64,000 nucleotides of DNA from Flavobacteriales bacterium UBA7666 (lineage in GTDB: Bacteria; Bacteroidota; Bacteroidia; Flavobacteriales_D; Crocinitomicaceae): NCBI GenBank assembly GCA_002483265.1, contig DLHO01000011.1, forward strand, positions 9,738 through 73,737. Direction: 5' to 3'. Shown in pieces: positions 9,224 to 20,700 of the stretch; position 1 is the first letter of the stretch, and each line of letters begins with the position of its first letter. A model generated the notes under the pieces. The model searched no databases and was not told the origin of the DNA. It saw only the letters and a program-made list of their open reading frames with translations. The position numbers and the translations under genes are program-made.

Positions 9224-12200
9224 TTATTGAATCACCAATTTAATGGTGCTTGTTTTGCTTTCACTTTGAACACGAACGAAGTAAACTCCGGGAGTCCATT
9301 CCTGAACGGACAATTCTGTCTGAGCAGTTAATTTTTCAACGCTTGCAACCAAAGTTCCTGTTGCTGAATAAACCGTAGCTGATACAGGAGTTGTTTCAGG
9401 GATTGAAATAGTTACTTTATCTGAAGCAGGATTCGGATAAACGCTTAATCCTTCGATGCCATTCTCCTCAATTCCTGCTGTACTTGTTACTACAACCGTA
9501 TGAATAACTGTTTCTGACCCACACTCATTGGTCAAGGTTGCCGTAACCATGTAAGGTCCTGCAGCAGTATAAGTATGACTTGCTGTTGAAGGAGCATTGT
9601 TCAAAGTAGATCCGTCTCCGAAATTCCAGGAGTAAGAATCCACATTTTGAGGATTCAACACGGTGAAAGTATAATTTGGCATATTATTCACAACATACAT
9701 TGAACTGCTTGCTGTCGGGATATCATTCACACCTACATCAATCGATCCGATACCAACACATCCGTCTGCATTTGTAACAATCACAATATAATTACCAGCC
9801 TGCGTTACTTCTCTTGTTTGAGTGGTCAACTGAGAGCTGTTCCAAACATAAGCAGAACCGGAATTCCCGGCATCTAACACCAGTGATTCACCTTCACAGA
9901 TTGTTGTATCGTTTCCTAAGAAAACCAGTGGATTTAAGTTTTCAATTTCAATTGTTTCGATCTTTTTAGCGCATGAAACAGAACCATCTTTACTCATCCA
10001 TACATCGTATGTTCCAGGTTGAATATTGGTAAATATTCCTCCTGTTTGCCAGGTAACCGGTGTTTGATTTTCCGGAACTAAAGCTAAACTCATGCTTGTT
10101 GCAGTCATTGTCACATCCGAAACTGCCTGGCGTAATGCATCTCCACCTGTTGCTGCACTAAATGCATGCTTCCATGTAGAGGTATTTGCATTCATATATG
10201 CAGCCGGCATTTGAATTCCGGAAAAAATAGTCACCCCATCTAAAGTTAAACTTGCTTTTCCAGCCACATCAATTGTCAGAACAACCTGAACATCTGTTTT
10301 CAATTTCCATGAAGAAGTATTATTAACATAGTACAGTGTTGATCCTGCAGTAGGTGTAACAGAATTTACCCCTACGCCATTTGTATTTCCATATACCAAG
10401 TAAATTCCAACTGCATTCGGGCTATTTCCCGCAGCATCAAATACTAAACGTAAATTGGATCCGCTTCCGTTTTGGTTTCCATTGAGTGCAATATCATCTG
10501 CAAATGAATAACTAATACCATCTGCTCCACCAGTACCAAATGTGTTAATTGCTTGATCTGCACTCATTTTAAATGAAACAGACATTGCATTGTTTGATCC
10601 TGTATGAAATGCCGGATCGTTAATAACAATTGAGGCTCCTGCGATACCTGTTGCTGATGGAGTGATAACTCCTCGTCCACCGGTAATTGCCGCACCTCCG
10701 TTAAACGTAATGTTTGCAATATCATTAACAGGATCTGCTAATGGATTTGTATAAACAGTCTCTGTGTTTGTCTGACCAAAAGCATTGTTCAAAGAAACAG
10801 TTCCTCCCAAATTATTACAATCATAACCCACCACATTTACAGTAGCTCCGAAACCTACAACTACATTAAGTGGTAATGAATCAACTTGATCCGAACATCC
10901 GTTACTTCTAACCTCATAATAGATTGTATAAATACTGTCTGCCCCAGGAATGAAATTGAGTGTATTTGAAGAGTTCCATGATTGCAAGACAACTCCTGTA
11001 CTAGTCAAAAACTGGTATTCATAGGAAGAGCCTCCTTCAATCAATGCAGGAGCAACAGTAGTTGAAATAGCAACCGGTGAACCTGGTTCACAAATTTCAT
11101 TTGGTAAATATGTTGCGGTTCGAGTTACCTGAGCCAATGGATAAACAGAAGCAGTTGCAGTCGACGAACAACCGAACGAATTTGTTCCCGTAACGGTATA
11201 AGTCGTTACGTTGGTTGGATTAGCTGCTACCGTATCATTATTAGTTACATTCAATCCCGTTGCCGGAGCCCAGTTAAAAGATGTTGTAGGACTTACATCT
11301 GCTACAACTAATTGCACGTTATCCCCAGCACAAAAAGCAATCTCCTGTGTATTTACAGTAAGACTTGGAATCGGATTTACAGTCACAGAAGACTCTTCAG
11401 AAGTATCTGTAGCACTTGTACTAATACATGTAGTAATTGCACGAACATTCACTGTTTGTGCAAGTGAAGTTGAAAAGGCAGCACTCGTTCCTGTGGCATA
11501 ATCGGCCCACCCAGAACCATCGTTGTATTGCCATTGGTATCCCAAACCAGTAGCGAATGAACCTCCTGTCAAACCAAAACTAACAACTTGTCCCGGACAA
11601 ATTGAAGAATTGTTCACAAACGATGTAGCATGAGATGGAAGCCCGGAACATGCGGGAGCAGCGGCCCATTCGAACTGAATATTCGGAGCCCAGGTTCCGC
11701 GTGAAGTAGCTGTTGGAGGTGACAACGGATCTGGATTTGTCGAGGCATTACCATAAAAAATGGTTCTGTTATCACTTCCATAATTGGAGTATCTCCAAAA
11801 CACTCCTGATCCGGTACCTGCCTGATTTTCATCAATTCCAACCACGATATTGTCGATGCCATTCCATTGAAATGGTGTTGTTAAAGTTATTTCCATCCAG
11901 TTACCTGCCGCTGGAAAAGTTACCGTTCCAGAAAAACAAGTAGTTAACCCGGCTGCAGAAATCCAATCTGTATTTGAAGTAAAATTCACTTTGTTAGTAT
12001 GACCAAGGTATACTGTCCAACCAGTTGAATTAGCCGTAGATGTTCCATTATTATAGTAATAACGGATTTTAGAGATCGTACCCATTCCATTCCCTCCGGC
12101 AGCAGTTATATTTGCTGCTGTATAAATACATTGAGAGTAATGAAAGGCATTTGTTGCGTTGACCGGAGCATTGTTTGTTGTGCTTGTACCTGTCCCTACG

Positions 12201-12295
12201 GTAACTGTAGTTTGAGCAGAAGCAAAAAAAGATGTCATGGTCAATACAAATCCAAATGTCCCCCTACGCATTTTGTTAAAAGCAAGTTTATTCAT
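9224..12295 (-). CDS. secreted lectin-like surface protein with T9SS type A sorting domain (copy 1)
   Basis: The start at 12295 (MNKLAFNKMRRGT) is preferred: it places a signal peptide ending FFASAQ at the N-terminus, while the longer frame from 12379 begins with 28 residues that do not resemble one. The product is 1023 residues. In order: a beta-rich N-terminal domain, an Ig-like module, a CxGD...VQLVV module, an L-type-lectin-like domain (FGTGGADGISYSF, NGNQNGSGSNLRL, SLTLDG), a CEGESLVLDAG module, a PKD domain (YSWNFGDGS) and a type A sorting domain (LSVYPNPASDKVTISIP ... IKLVIQ). It is a full-length paralogue of the next gene upstream (12706-15765). A carbohydrate-binding surface role is inferred. 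Confidence 0.85.
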   Translation of the reverse strand: MNKLAFNKMRRGTFGFVLTMTSFFASAQTTVTVGTGTSTTNNAPVNATNAFHYSQCIYTAANITAAGGNGMGTISKIRYYYNNGTSTANSTGWTVYLGHTNKVNFTSNTDWISAAGLTTCFSGTVTFPAAGNWMEITLTTPFQWNGIDNIVVGIDENQAGTGSGVFWRYSNYGSDNRTIFYGNASTNPDPLSPPTATSRGTWAPNIQFEWAAAPACSGLPSHATSFVNNSSICPGQVVSFGLTGGSFATGLGYQWQYNDGSGWADYATGTSAAFSTSLAQTVNVRAITTCISTSATDTSEESSVTVNPIPSLTVNTQEIAFCAGDNVQLVVADVSPTTSFNWAPATGLNVTNNDTVAANPTNVTTYTVTGTNSFGCSSTATASVYPLAQVTRTATYLPNEICEPGSPVAISTTVAPALIEGGSSYEYQFLTSTGVVLQSWNSSNTLNFIPGADSIYTIYYEVRSNGCSDQVDSLPLNVVVGFGATVNVVGYDCNNLGGTVSLNNAFGQTNTETVYTNPLADPVNDIANITFNGGAAITGGRGVITPSATGIAGASIVINDPAFHTGSNNAMSVSFKMSADQAINTFGTGGADGISYSFADDIALNGNQNGSGSNLRLVFDAAGNSPNAVGIYLVYGNTNGVGVNSVTPTAGSTLYYVNNTSSWKLKTDVQVVLTIDVAGKASLTLDGVTIFSGIQMPAAYMNANTSTWKHAFSAATGGDALRQAVSDVTMTATSMSLALVPENQTPVTWQTGGIFTNIQPGTYDVWMSKDGSVSCAKKIETIEIENLNPLVFLGNDTTICEGESLVLDAGNSGSAYVWNSSQLTTQTREVTQAGNYIVIVTNADGCVGIGSIDVGVNDIPTASSSMYVVNNMPNYTFTVLNPQNVDSYSWNFGDGSTLNNAPSTASHTYTAAGPYMVTATLTNECGSETVIHTVVVTSTAGIEENGIEGLSVYPNPASDKVTISIPETTPVSATVYSATGTLVASVEKLTAQTELSVQEWTPGVYFVRVQSESKTSTIKLVIQ

Positions 12296-12594
12296 GTGAC
12301 TACAATAGTTTAATTTTTCGCTAACATACGGAAATACAGGTCTTTCAGCAGGAAAAAGAAACGGACAAAAGTCCGACAATTAAATTTCTGTCAGATTTAA
12401 GTGTATTGGATGGAAACCGTCGAGAATTCTGAGGAAATTCCGCTACAAAGCATCGTCAGGTCATCTTCAATTCGAATACTTTTTAACTGGTAAAAATCTC
12501 TCTCATATTAATCAACGAGATTTTAGGAACTGGTTTCAAGAATGAGGTCAATGATAGGTTCAAAAAAACCAAAAACAAAGATTAAAACAAAACT
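12296..12594. other. upstream region of lectin-like copy 1
   Basis: No gene is visible. The 5' leader contains GTTTAATTTTTCGCTAAC near 12308, nearly identical to the leader of lectin-like copy 2 (GTTTAATTTTAGGCTAAC near 15779), so the duplication included promoter-proximal DNA. The tandem GGACA box is annotated separately. The remainder shows nothing I can name. Confidence 0.6.
12362..12380 (-). promoter_or_regulatory. tandem TTGTCC-type box, 11-bp period
   Basis: The plus strand shows CGGACAAAA at 12362 and CCGACAAT at 12373, exactly 11 bases apart; on the minus strand these read TTTTGTCCG and ATTGTCGG. The box starts 67 bases before the start codon of lectin-like copy 1. Matching pairs with the same period lie at similar distances before the genes starting at 15765 and 21224. 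This is the most degenerate of the three. Confidence 0.5.
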
Positions 12595-12633
12595 AAAAAA
12601 GGGTGAATCCGTCAACTGACGGACCACCCTTTA
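12595..12633 (-). terminator. rho-independent terminator of lectin-like copy 2
   Basis: A long hairpin pairs GGGTG..TCCGTCA with TGACGGA..CACCC around a 2-base loop (12601-12630). On the minus strand a T-run follows directly (12600 to 12595). It lies about 75 bases after the stop codon of the gene at 12706-15765. Confidence 0.88.
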
Positions 12634-12705
12634 AAACTGATATTATACCTAAAAAATTACCGAACAATTACTACATAAATTCGATAACTGCGTTTAATTC
12701 GTATA

Positions 12706-15700
12706 TTATTCTACCACCAATTTAATGATGCTTGTTTTTTCTTCGCTTTGGATATGAAGGAAATAAACTCCCGGTGTCCAGTCGCTAACAGATACTTCTG
12801 TTTTAGCAGTAAAGCTGTCGATTGTTGTTACCAAAGATCCTGTGGTATTGAATACAGAACCTGTTCCTGAAGTTGGCAATTCAACCACTACACGCTCGCT
12901 TGCAGGATTTGGATATACATTCAACCCTTCAATTGTATTTGTTGCAACATCAGCAGTACTGGATACTACGATAGTTGTAATTACTGTTTCAGTTCCACAC
13001 TCATTGGTTAATGTAACCGACACCTGTCTCGGACCAGCAGTCAAATACGTATGGGAAACTGTTCCCGGAGCATTTGCAATCGTTGTTCCGTCGCCGAAAT
13101 CCCATGAATATTGATTCGCATTTTGCGGATTCAAAATCGTGAAAGTATACGTCGGCATGTTATTCACTACAAAAATTGTTGAAGCTGTTGGAGCATCTAG
13201 TACATCTACGTTAATCGATCCTACTCCAACACATCCGTTTGCAGCAGTAACGTTTACAACGTATGGACCTGCCTGAGTTACTACACGCGTTTGTGTTGTA
13301 ATTTGAGAGTTACTCCAAACGTAAGAAGCACCTGCATTTCCAGCATCCAATGTGATCGTTTCACCTTCACAGATCGTTGTATCGTTTCCTAAAAGAACCA
13401 ATGGGTTTGTATTTACAATTTCCACTGTTTCAATAAGTTTCGCACAAGATGTAGATCCGTTGCTGCTGATCCATACATCATAAGTTCCCGGTTGAATGTT
13501 TGTAAACACACTAGCTGACTGCCATCCTGTTGGAGCTGCATTCTCATTAACCAATGCAAAATCCAATGATGGAGCTGTAATCAATACATCCTTAATTGCT
13601 TGTCTCATACCATCACCACCAGTAGCAGCACCGAATACGTGCTTCCATCCTGTAGTATTTGCAGTCATGTATGCAGCAGGCATTTGGATATTCTGGAATA
13701 CCAGTGTTCCGTCAACTGTTAAACTTGCTTTTCCATTCGGATCGATTGTCAACACAACCGGCACATCTTGTCTGATCTTCCATAAAGCGATATTTCCAAC
13801 GTGAACCAATGTTCCTGCACCAGCAGGTGAAAGTGTACCTGTTACATTGTATCCCAGATAAATTCCTGCAATATTCGGGCTGTTATCAGCAGCATCGAAA
13901 GAAAGTCTCAATTTAGAACCTGTTCCGTTTTGATTTCCTGCAGTTCCAACATCGTTACCGAAAGAATATGAAATTCCGTCAGCTCCACCTGTACCAAATG
14001 GTCCAACCGGTAAATCAGCTGTCATTTTAAAGGAAACTGTCATTGCATTGTTCAATCCTGTATGGAAAGCCGGGTCGTTGATTGTAACGGAACCATTCAT
14101 ACTTGTTGCAGAAGGAGTTAGAACTGCTCTTCCTGCTGTGATTGAAGCATTTCCGCTTAAGGTAACCACTGATGGTGTTACGTCGCTTAAAGCGGCAAAT
14201 GGGTTCGTATAAACCGTTTCACTGTTGAATTGTCCGAAGATTGAATTCAAAGTTACAGTACCTCCTAAATTGATACAGTCATAATCAATTACCGCAACAT
14301 CCGATCCGAATCCAACAACAACCGAAGTTAAAATAGAATCAATTGCATCCGGACAAGTATTGGATCTGAAATCAGAATATACTTTATACACACTATCAGC
14401 TGCAGGTGTAAAGTTGTAAGTATTGCTTGTTCCCCAGTTTTGAAGAACCGCACCATTTGCATCCACAAAACGGTATTCATAGGTGCTTCCTCCGAAAATT
14501 ACTGCCGGCGAAGCCGCTGAAGTAATTGTTACAGGAGTTCCGGGAGTACAAAGTGTTGTTGGAGCATAAGCTGCCACCTTTTGAACTTTATTAAGAGGCG
14601 TTACGAAAACAGTGGTAGTATCTTTACAACCATTCACATCCGTACCGATTAATGTATATGTTGTAGGATTCGCAGGACTTGCGATAACAGTATCATTATT
14701 TGCAACATTCAATCCTGTTACAGGTGTCCATGCATATGTGGAAGTTCCCGCTGCAATAATTGTTACCGGGGCTCCTGAACAATAAGCAACCGATGTTTCG
14801 TTCGTAGAAAGTGTTGGTGCAAGGTTTACGCTCACAGAAGCTTCTTCTGACGTATCCGCAGCACTGGTAGCAATACAAGTAGTGATTGCTCTTACATTAA
14901 TTGTTTCAGTTGGAAAAGCAGAATACGCAGCTGCTGTTCCTGTTGGATAATCCAACCAACCAGAACCGTTATTATACTGCCATTGAAAACCAAGACCTGT
15001 AACAAACGGAGTTCCTGTCAAAGTAAAATTGACCGGTACAGGAGAATTGGAACAAGTTGTTGAAAGAGATGAAACCGCCGTAGCGTGATTTGGTGCTGCA
15101 GAACAAGCTACTGATGGTTCATGTACAAATTGAGTTTGAGGAACATAGCTGAATCGTGCGTTATTTGTTCCCGCTGGAGCAGCTGGATCAACATCAGAAC
15201 CATCTTTACTGATGTATAAAGATCTGTTCGCTCCTGTATCGTGCTTACGCCATGTTAAATTAACGAATCCGGGAGTATTCTCATCCACAGCTAAAACCAC
15301 ATTACTTACACCATCCCAAAGAAAAGGAGTAGTCAATGTAATTTCAACCCATGAATTAGCTGCCGGAGTCGGTAAAGTTCCCGAAAACACTTGTGTTAAG
15401 CTTCCAACAGGGATCCAAGCGCTGTTACTTGCAAAAGAAGCTGTCGCAGTATTCCCCATGTATATTGTCCAGTTATTTCCAGACGCAAGAGATCCTGTAA
15501 CATTGAAAAAGCGAACTTTTGTAATGTAATTTGGCTGGCCTGCTACAGCTGCATTGAAATCAGTTGACAGGTAAATTTGTTGAGAGTACGAATAATCGTA
15601 GTTTCCATGAATCGGTACGTTTACCGATGTAGTTGTTCCCGTTGCCAAAGTGGTAGTTAACGTCTGCGCAAAAGAAAGCAAAGAACCCATCGACATCAAG

Positions 15701-15765
15701 ATTCCCAGTGCGAGATTTCTTGAAATCTTTAGATTCCTCATTTTTAAAGTTGTAAGTTTCTTCAT
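12706..15765 (-). CDS. secreted lectin-like surface protein with T9SS type A sorting domain (copy 2)
   Basis: A 1019-residue paralogue of the 9224-12295 product with the same domain order. A signal peptide ends near LLSFAQ. A beta-rich domain (TEITLTTPFLWDG-like region) and Ig-like modules follow, then a lectin-like domain (FGTGGADGISYSF, GNQNGTGSKLRLSF, KASLTVDG), CEGETITLDAG, a PKD domain (YSWDFGDGT) and a type A sorting domain (NVYPNPASERVVVELP ... IIKLVVE). The start at 15765 is kept because it puts the upstream TTTTGTCCC box at the same distance as in its paralogues; an internal ATG at 15741 is the alternative. It is likely a cell-surface or released glycan-binding protein. The two copies are adjacent, in the same direction and separated by a strong terminator. 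Confidence 0.85.
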   Translation of the reverse strand: MKKLTTLKMRNLKISRNLALGILMSMGSLLSFAQTLTTTLATGTTTSVNVPIHGNYDYSYSQQIYLSTDFNAAVAGQPNYITKVRFFNVTGSLASGNNWTIYMGNTATASFASNSAWIPVGSLTQVFSGTLPTPAANSWVEITLTTPFLWDGVSNVVLAVDENTPGFVNLTWRKHDTGANRSLYISKDGSDVDPAAPAGTNNARFSYVPQTQFVHEPSVACSAAPNHATAVSSLSTTCSNSPVPVNFTLTGTPFVTGLGFQWQYNNGSGWLDYPTGTAAAYSAFPTETINVRAITTCIATSAADTSEEASVSVNLAPTLSTNETSVAYCSGAPVTIIAAGTSTYAWTPVTGLNVANNDTVIASPANPTTYTLIGTDVNGCKDTTTVFVTPLNKVQKVAAYAPTTLCTPGTPVTITSAASPAVIFGGSTYEYRFVDANGAVLQNWGTSNTYNFTPAADSVYKVYSDFRSNTCPDAIDSILTSVVVGFGSDVAVIDYDCINLGGTVTLNSIFGQFNSETVYTNPFAALSDVTPSVVTLSGNASITAGRAVLTPSATSMNGSVTINDPAFHTGLNNAMTVSFKMTADLPVGPFGTGGADGISYSFGNDVGTAGNQNGTGSKLRLSFDAADNSPNIAGIYLGYNVTGTLSPAGAGTLVHVGNIALWKIRQDVPVVLTIDPNGKASLTVDGTLVFQNIQMPAAYMTANTTGWKHVFGAATGGDGMRQAIKDVLITAPSLDFALVNENAAPTGWQSASVFTNIQPGTYDVWISSNGSTSCAKLIETVEIVNTNPLVLLGNDTTICEGETITLDAGNAGASYVWSNSQITTQTRVVTQAGPYVVNVTAANGCVGVGSINVDVLDAPTASTIFVVNNMPTYTFTILNPQNANQYSWDFGDGTTIANAPGTVSHTYLTAGPRQVSVTLTNECGTETVITTIVVSSTADVATNTIEGLNVYPNPASERVVVELPTSGTGSVFNTTGSLVTTIDSFTAKTEVSVSDWTPGVYFLHIQSEEKTSIIKLVVE

Positions 15766-15832
15766 AAGATTATGATAAGTTTAATTTTAGGCTAACTTAT
15801 GAAGAACGCATTATTTTTACTAAATGATTAGT

Positions 15833-15851
15833 GAGACAAAAAAGGGACAAA
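15833..15851 (-). promoter_or_regulatory. tandem TTTTGTCCC-type box, 11-bp period
   Basis: The plus strand shows GAGACAAAA at 15833 and GGGACAAA at 15844, 11 bases apart (minus strand TTTGTCCC and TTTTGTCTC). The box starts 68 bases before the start codon of lectin-like copy 2. It also lies just after the end of the TPR/HTH regulator gene, in the 139-base gap between them. Confidence 0.55.
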
Positions 15852-15904
15852 CCACTTTCTGTGAAATGCTTAACAGCAGGGCTTTTGAAGCTTGATAAAT
15901 TGAA

Positions 15905-17530
15905 CTAAATCCCCTTTACAAAGCGAGTTAAATCATCCAAAGATTCGATGTTCAACTTTTTCCGGAGTCTTAGATTAGTCTTTCGAACCGAGTCGGGAGA
16001 AATTGCAAGGGTTCTTGCCATCTCCAAATTCGACAAATTCAGCTTAATTAATGCCGCCAAACGAATTTCAGCTGCCGTTATCTCCGGAAATTTCTCGTGA
16101 AAGAAATCAAAAAAGCCCGGATTCAATTTTTCGAAGAGTCTCTTGAACTCGATCCAATCATTTTCTGTCAGCAATGAAAAAGACTGCAGATCATTGAGCA
16201 TGGTTTCCTTCTCGGAATCCGTTCTGGAGTGTTGATTTTTCTCAAAAGATTCTACTTGTTCCTGCAATTCAAAGATTACTTTGTTTTTATCAAACATCGT
16301 TGAAAGTAAAGCACGCATTTCCCGTTCTGTAGCATGCAATTCATCTTCCATTTTTTGGGCGCGCAGGGTCAGTAGCTCTTTATCTTGCTTTCGTTTCCGT
16401 TGAATTTGTTTGATAATAATGAAACTGGTCAATCCTAAAATGAGACAGATTACAAAAAGCCCCAGAATGATCAGGTCATCCGTCTTCTTCTTTTCTTTGT
16501 AAATGGTATTTTCTCCTTGTTTCCGCTCAAACTCAATCTGGAATTCAGCATTTTGAATGTTCAGGAATTGTCTTTTTTCTTCATTGATCTTCTTATAGGA
16601 AATAAACTTCCGGAAACTTTCCAGTGCTTTTTCATACTGGCCCAGCTTCTCATAATAGGTAATCTTCGTTCGATAAAGTGCTCCCCACAGCTGTGGATTT
16701 GTTTCATTCTGCATCAAACTGTCAAAGACTTTCATTTTTAAACTCGATTGTGCCAGTTTATTCTCCATCAGATCCAGCTCGATCAATAAAGCCAGGGCAT
16801 TGATCTGGCTGTCTGTCTGGTGGCTTTTGGTACTTACCTGATAGTCAAACTCAATCAATTTCCTGGCGTTTTTGTGATCTTTCTTTGTCAATGCAATATA
16901 GCCGAGGTTCCCGGACAAAATTCCAGTCCAGGCTTCATTTTTCAACTTTACTGCCTGATTGTATGCTTTTTGAAGGTAAAACTCAGATGTTTTATTATCG
17001 GCTTTGTCCCGGTAGATCAAACTGAGCGTGTTGTAAACTGTAATCTTGTCTTTCTCGGAAATACTCGGATGATGCAGGGAAATTTTGAGGTGTTTTTCGG
17101 AGAGATCAAACCGTCTGAAGAAATAGTACACCTGACCTAGTGTTTCGTGAAAAAGTGCTAGATACGGTTTTTTAGATGTATAAACATCTTTTTCCTCCCG
17201 CAAAGTGATGTATAAGAAATAATAGGCTTCCCGGCGCTTTTGTCCGGCACCTAATCTCTTACCAATTTCAAAACACAATTCCGGATATTCATCCGTTTCA
17301 GCAACTTTGTCTGTCTTACATAATCTTTTCAGGAAACGGTTCCATTCAGCATTGTCGGAAAAATCCGATCCGTGGAACTCTTCAAAGAGCTTCACATAAG
17401 ACGTTCCTTTGGAATCATGTTGAGTAATAATCTTTGCAACACCCTGATCCGCTCGCAACTTCGCTCCAAAAGCGTTTGAAGCCAGAACGCAAGAGAAGAG
17501 CGAGATTAGCGTATAGCAAATTTGTTTCAA
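15905..17530 (-). CDS. TPR-repeat membrane regulator with C-terminal LuxR-type HTH
   Basis: A 541-residue protein with a signal peptide (about 1-22). Its helical TPR-like repeats cover about 60-330. One transmembrane helix lies at about 345-370 (LIILGLFVICLILGLTSFIII). A charged coiled-coil follows, then a C-terminal helix-turn-helix (ITAAEIRLAALIKLNLSNLE ... SPDSVRKTNLRLRKKLNI). This is the common Bacteroidota architecture in which an outer TPR sensor is joined through the membrane to a DNA-binding domain. The HTH is of LuxR type and faces the cytoplasm by this topology. The gene lies between adhesin genes that share a tandem TTTTGTCCC box, making it the best local candidate to bind that box. 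That link is inference. Confidence 0.82.
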   Translation of the reverse strand: MKQICYTLISLFSCVLASNAFGAKLRADQGVAKIITQHDSKGTSYVKLFEEFHGSDFSDNAEWNRFLKRLCKTDKVAETDEYPELCFEIGKRLGAGQKRREAYYFLYITLREEKDVYTSKKPYLALFHETLGQVYYFFRRFDLSEKHLKISLHHPSISEKDKITVYNTLSLIYRDKADNKTSEFYLQKAYNQAVKLKNEAWTGILSGNLGYIALTKKDHKNARKLIEFDYQVSTKSHQTDSQINALALLIELDLMENKLAQSSLKMKVFDSLMQNETNPQLWGALYRTKITYYEKLGQYEKALESFRKFISYKKINEEKRQFLNIQNAEFQIEFERKQGENTIYKEKKKTDDLIILGLFVICLILGLTSFIIIKQIQRKRKQDKELLTLRAQKMEDELHATEREMRALLSTMFDKNKVIFELQEQVESFEKNQHSRTDSEKETMLNDLQSFSLLTENDWIEFKRLFEKLNPGFFDFFHEKFPEITAAEIRLAALIKLNLSNLEMARTLAISPDSVRKTNLRLRKKLNIESLDDLTRFVKGI

Positions 17531-17705
17531 TGTGTCTCAGTATAGGGTGTAATGATACAAATGTAAACTATTTCCGGTTTAGAGAAATAGGAAAATTGCT
17601 TTCTAAGATCAATAGACGAATAACGCGGATGGATTGGTTGTATAAAACAAATCTTATTTACAACTGCACTAACGCTAGTTCAAATATCAAAAGCTGCGCT
17701 TTCTC

Positions 17706-20700
17706 TTACTTCATCAAATTCACATGGCCCGAAATTTCATGCTTCTCGTCGTTGTCATCGTCCTTAAAACGAATCACCCAGGTATAGATTCCAACTTGTG
17801 ACATTCTGCCGGAATATGTTCCGTCCCAACCGGTACGTATATCGTGGGATTCGAAAATCAATTCGCCCCAGCGGTTGTAGACATAGAACTCATAAGATTC
17901 CGCAGAAAAACCGGCTGTCATGATCGGGAGGAAAACATTATTGTGCTGATCTCCATCCGGTGTAAAGGTATTCGGAACGTAGTACAGCAATTGGTCATTC
18001 ACCATTACAATTCGATAAGTGGTATCTCTACAACCCTGATCTGAGATTACGATCAATTCCACGTTATAATTTCCAACTTGTCCTATCGGGAATTGATGTG
18101 TAGGATTTACTTCTTCGGAAGTAGTGCCATCATCAAAGTTCCAGAAATTCTCCTGGTTCAATACGGATGTGTTATCAAAAGAGGTCGTTGGATCAAAAGA
18201 GAAAACTTGTTGTGGATTGGCACTGAAACTCGCAACCGGCAAAGGATCCACGCAAATCATATCTGTGAGTGTTTGAGTACTTGTACACAAATTATCTGCG
18301 GTGATGGTCAATGTTACATCAAAGCAATCAATTCCGGTGTATTGGTGATTGACGATTGCCGTATTCGAAGACGTAGTTCCATCTCCCAAATCCCAGGTTA
18401 CAACAGATCCCGGATTTGCAATGCTTTCATTGGTAAACTCCACATCCAAGGGGAAACATCCTTTGATCACGTCTGAAGAAAAGGTTATGATCGGGTTCTC
18501 TGTGATCTGAATGGTCACTTTAACGGTATCATTCACACACATCGAATCGGCTGGAAGCACGTAGGAGAATTCATAGTTTCCGTTTGCCAAAAGCGATAAG
18601 TCGAGAACACCTGTTGGCGCATCAAACTGGTTGGTTGGGAACCCCGAAGTTTCCGTCCAGAACGGCGTTAATGTCTGAAAAGATCCAAGGGTATATTGAT
18701 CCAGATCGACGGTTGATCCGGTGGTGTTACATACGTGTAAACTGGTTGGATTTACACCGATCGGCTGACTGTTTACGCGAACCTGGAAGCTGCTGGTATC
18801 ATTCGGACAAAAAGTTCCGTAAACCACATATTCCAGTGAGCTTGTACCGATTGCTCCGTTTACGGTTAATGCTCCGGCAGGTGTTAAACTTCCGGCAAGT
18901 CCGCCATTCACATCAAACCAGGTTCCACCGGCTGTACTTCCGGCCGAAAGTAAATTATTGAGGTCCACTACCCCATTTGTCTCACACCAAACCGCCAGGC
19001 TGTCGTTTCCTGCACGTTTCTGGTCTTCAAAAGAAACCACAATTGTATCTGTTTTCGCACATTGCGCCGCATTTTCAACGTTTAACTGGTACGTTCCTGA
19101 AGTGGTGACATCTAAGGTTTGATCGGTTGATCCGCCTGTCCACAAATAAGTACAACCCGGATTTAGTGCATCCAGAACCAAAGTTGATCCCTCACAGATT
19201 GTTGTATCAGGGCCTAAATTCACTACTGGGAAAGTACTGTAAGTAACAACTACCGTATCGTATGAATAACAAATCGGTTTGAATGTAATGTCATCCAAAA
19301 TAAAGTCATTTCCTCCAGCATTTGTATTCTGATTGACAATGCAAATTTGCGCAGAACTGTTTAATCCTGAATTCCAAACCTGAAAATATTGCTGCCACGA
19401 ACAACCGATTGTTGACGTAGAGAATACTGGGCCTAATAAATTTCCGTTAATGGTAAATTGCAATTGAGCAACATTGATTTCATTCAAAGCATTGGAGACC
19501 CAAGACCCAAATTGATAATCTGTGTTGGCTTGAACTGGTACATTTTGACACCATACATTTACTCCTGGTGTTCCTGACCCATTTACAACCATCATTTGAG
19601 TTCCGGGTGCTGTTGTGTGATCCGTACATGGTGTAAAATGACTGTGTGCTAAAAATGGCGAAGTAGTAATGGCATAAGTTCCGGGATTGGATACCAAACC
19701 CCAAGTTCCTCCTGTTCCAACTGTATAGACAGTCGTAAATCCGGTATTCCCTGATTCAAAATCGCCATTCACTATTTGATTGCTTCCAAGCTTTCCAACT
19801 TTTACACTATACGTTCCGGCGCTTGTAACAAATCTGGTTGACGCTGTGGAATTATTATTCCATATGTAAGAATCATACGGACCAGATGCTGCAGCATTCA
19901 ATGTAATTGTTTGGCCTATACACAAAGTTGTATCCGGACCCAAATTTACAGAAGGAATATTTCCAATAGAAATGGAAAACACGGCATTATCTACTGCACA
20001 AGCTCCATTTGCAGGCGACTGATAGTTGAATGTGAACGTTCCGGGTGAAAGACCATTGGTATTGAAGGTATTCGTTCCCGAGTTAAAATTTCCCGAAACT
20101 GGAATGGTTGTTTCAGTCCACGTTCCAGCTGGTGAAGCACCTGCAGATAAAAAGCTATTCATGTTTATCACCGGACCAGGACCACAATAATAAGCACCGT
20201 TATCAAATCCAGCTGATGAGGGTTGAGAAATTGTAATGGTGAATGATTCCTCGTCAGAACAACCTGTAATTCCACCATAAGCATAGAGTGTTTGAGATGT
20301 TGTAATGGTTTGTCCTGCATTAAATACTGTTCCCGTTCCTCCGGGACCGGAATAGTATTTTTCATTTCCTGAAAGATTTGAACCTGCAATTGCCGGCAAT
20401 ACATACGATTGACAAGCCTGAACATTGGCAATCGGGTTCAGGTTCGGTGTGTTTACATAGGAAACTGTTACCTGCGCACTTGAATCGGCACATCCGGCTG
20501 CGCCATCGATCGTATAGGTATACAAACCATTGGTATTTGTTCCCGGAGTATATGTTCCCAAATACCCATTTGTTAAAGTAGAAGGCCCAGCCCAAATTCC
20601 GCTTTGAGATAAACTCGTCGAGAACAAAGAATAGAGATCAATTCCGCTAGAACCAATACATGCCGTTTGATTAAACACCAAAGGCACTGGTTGACATTGC

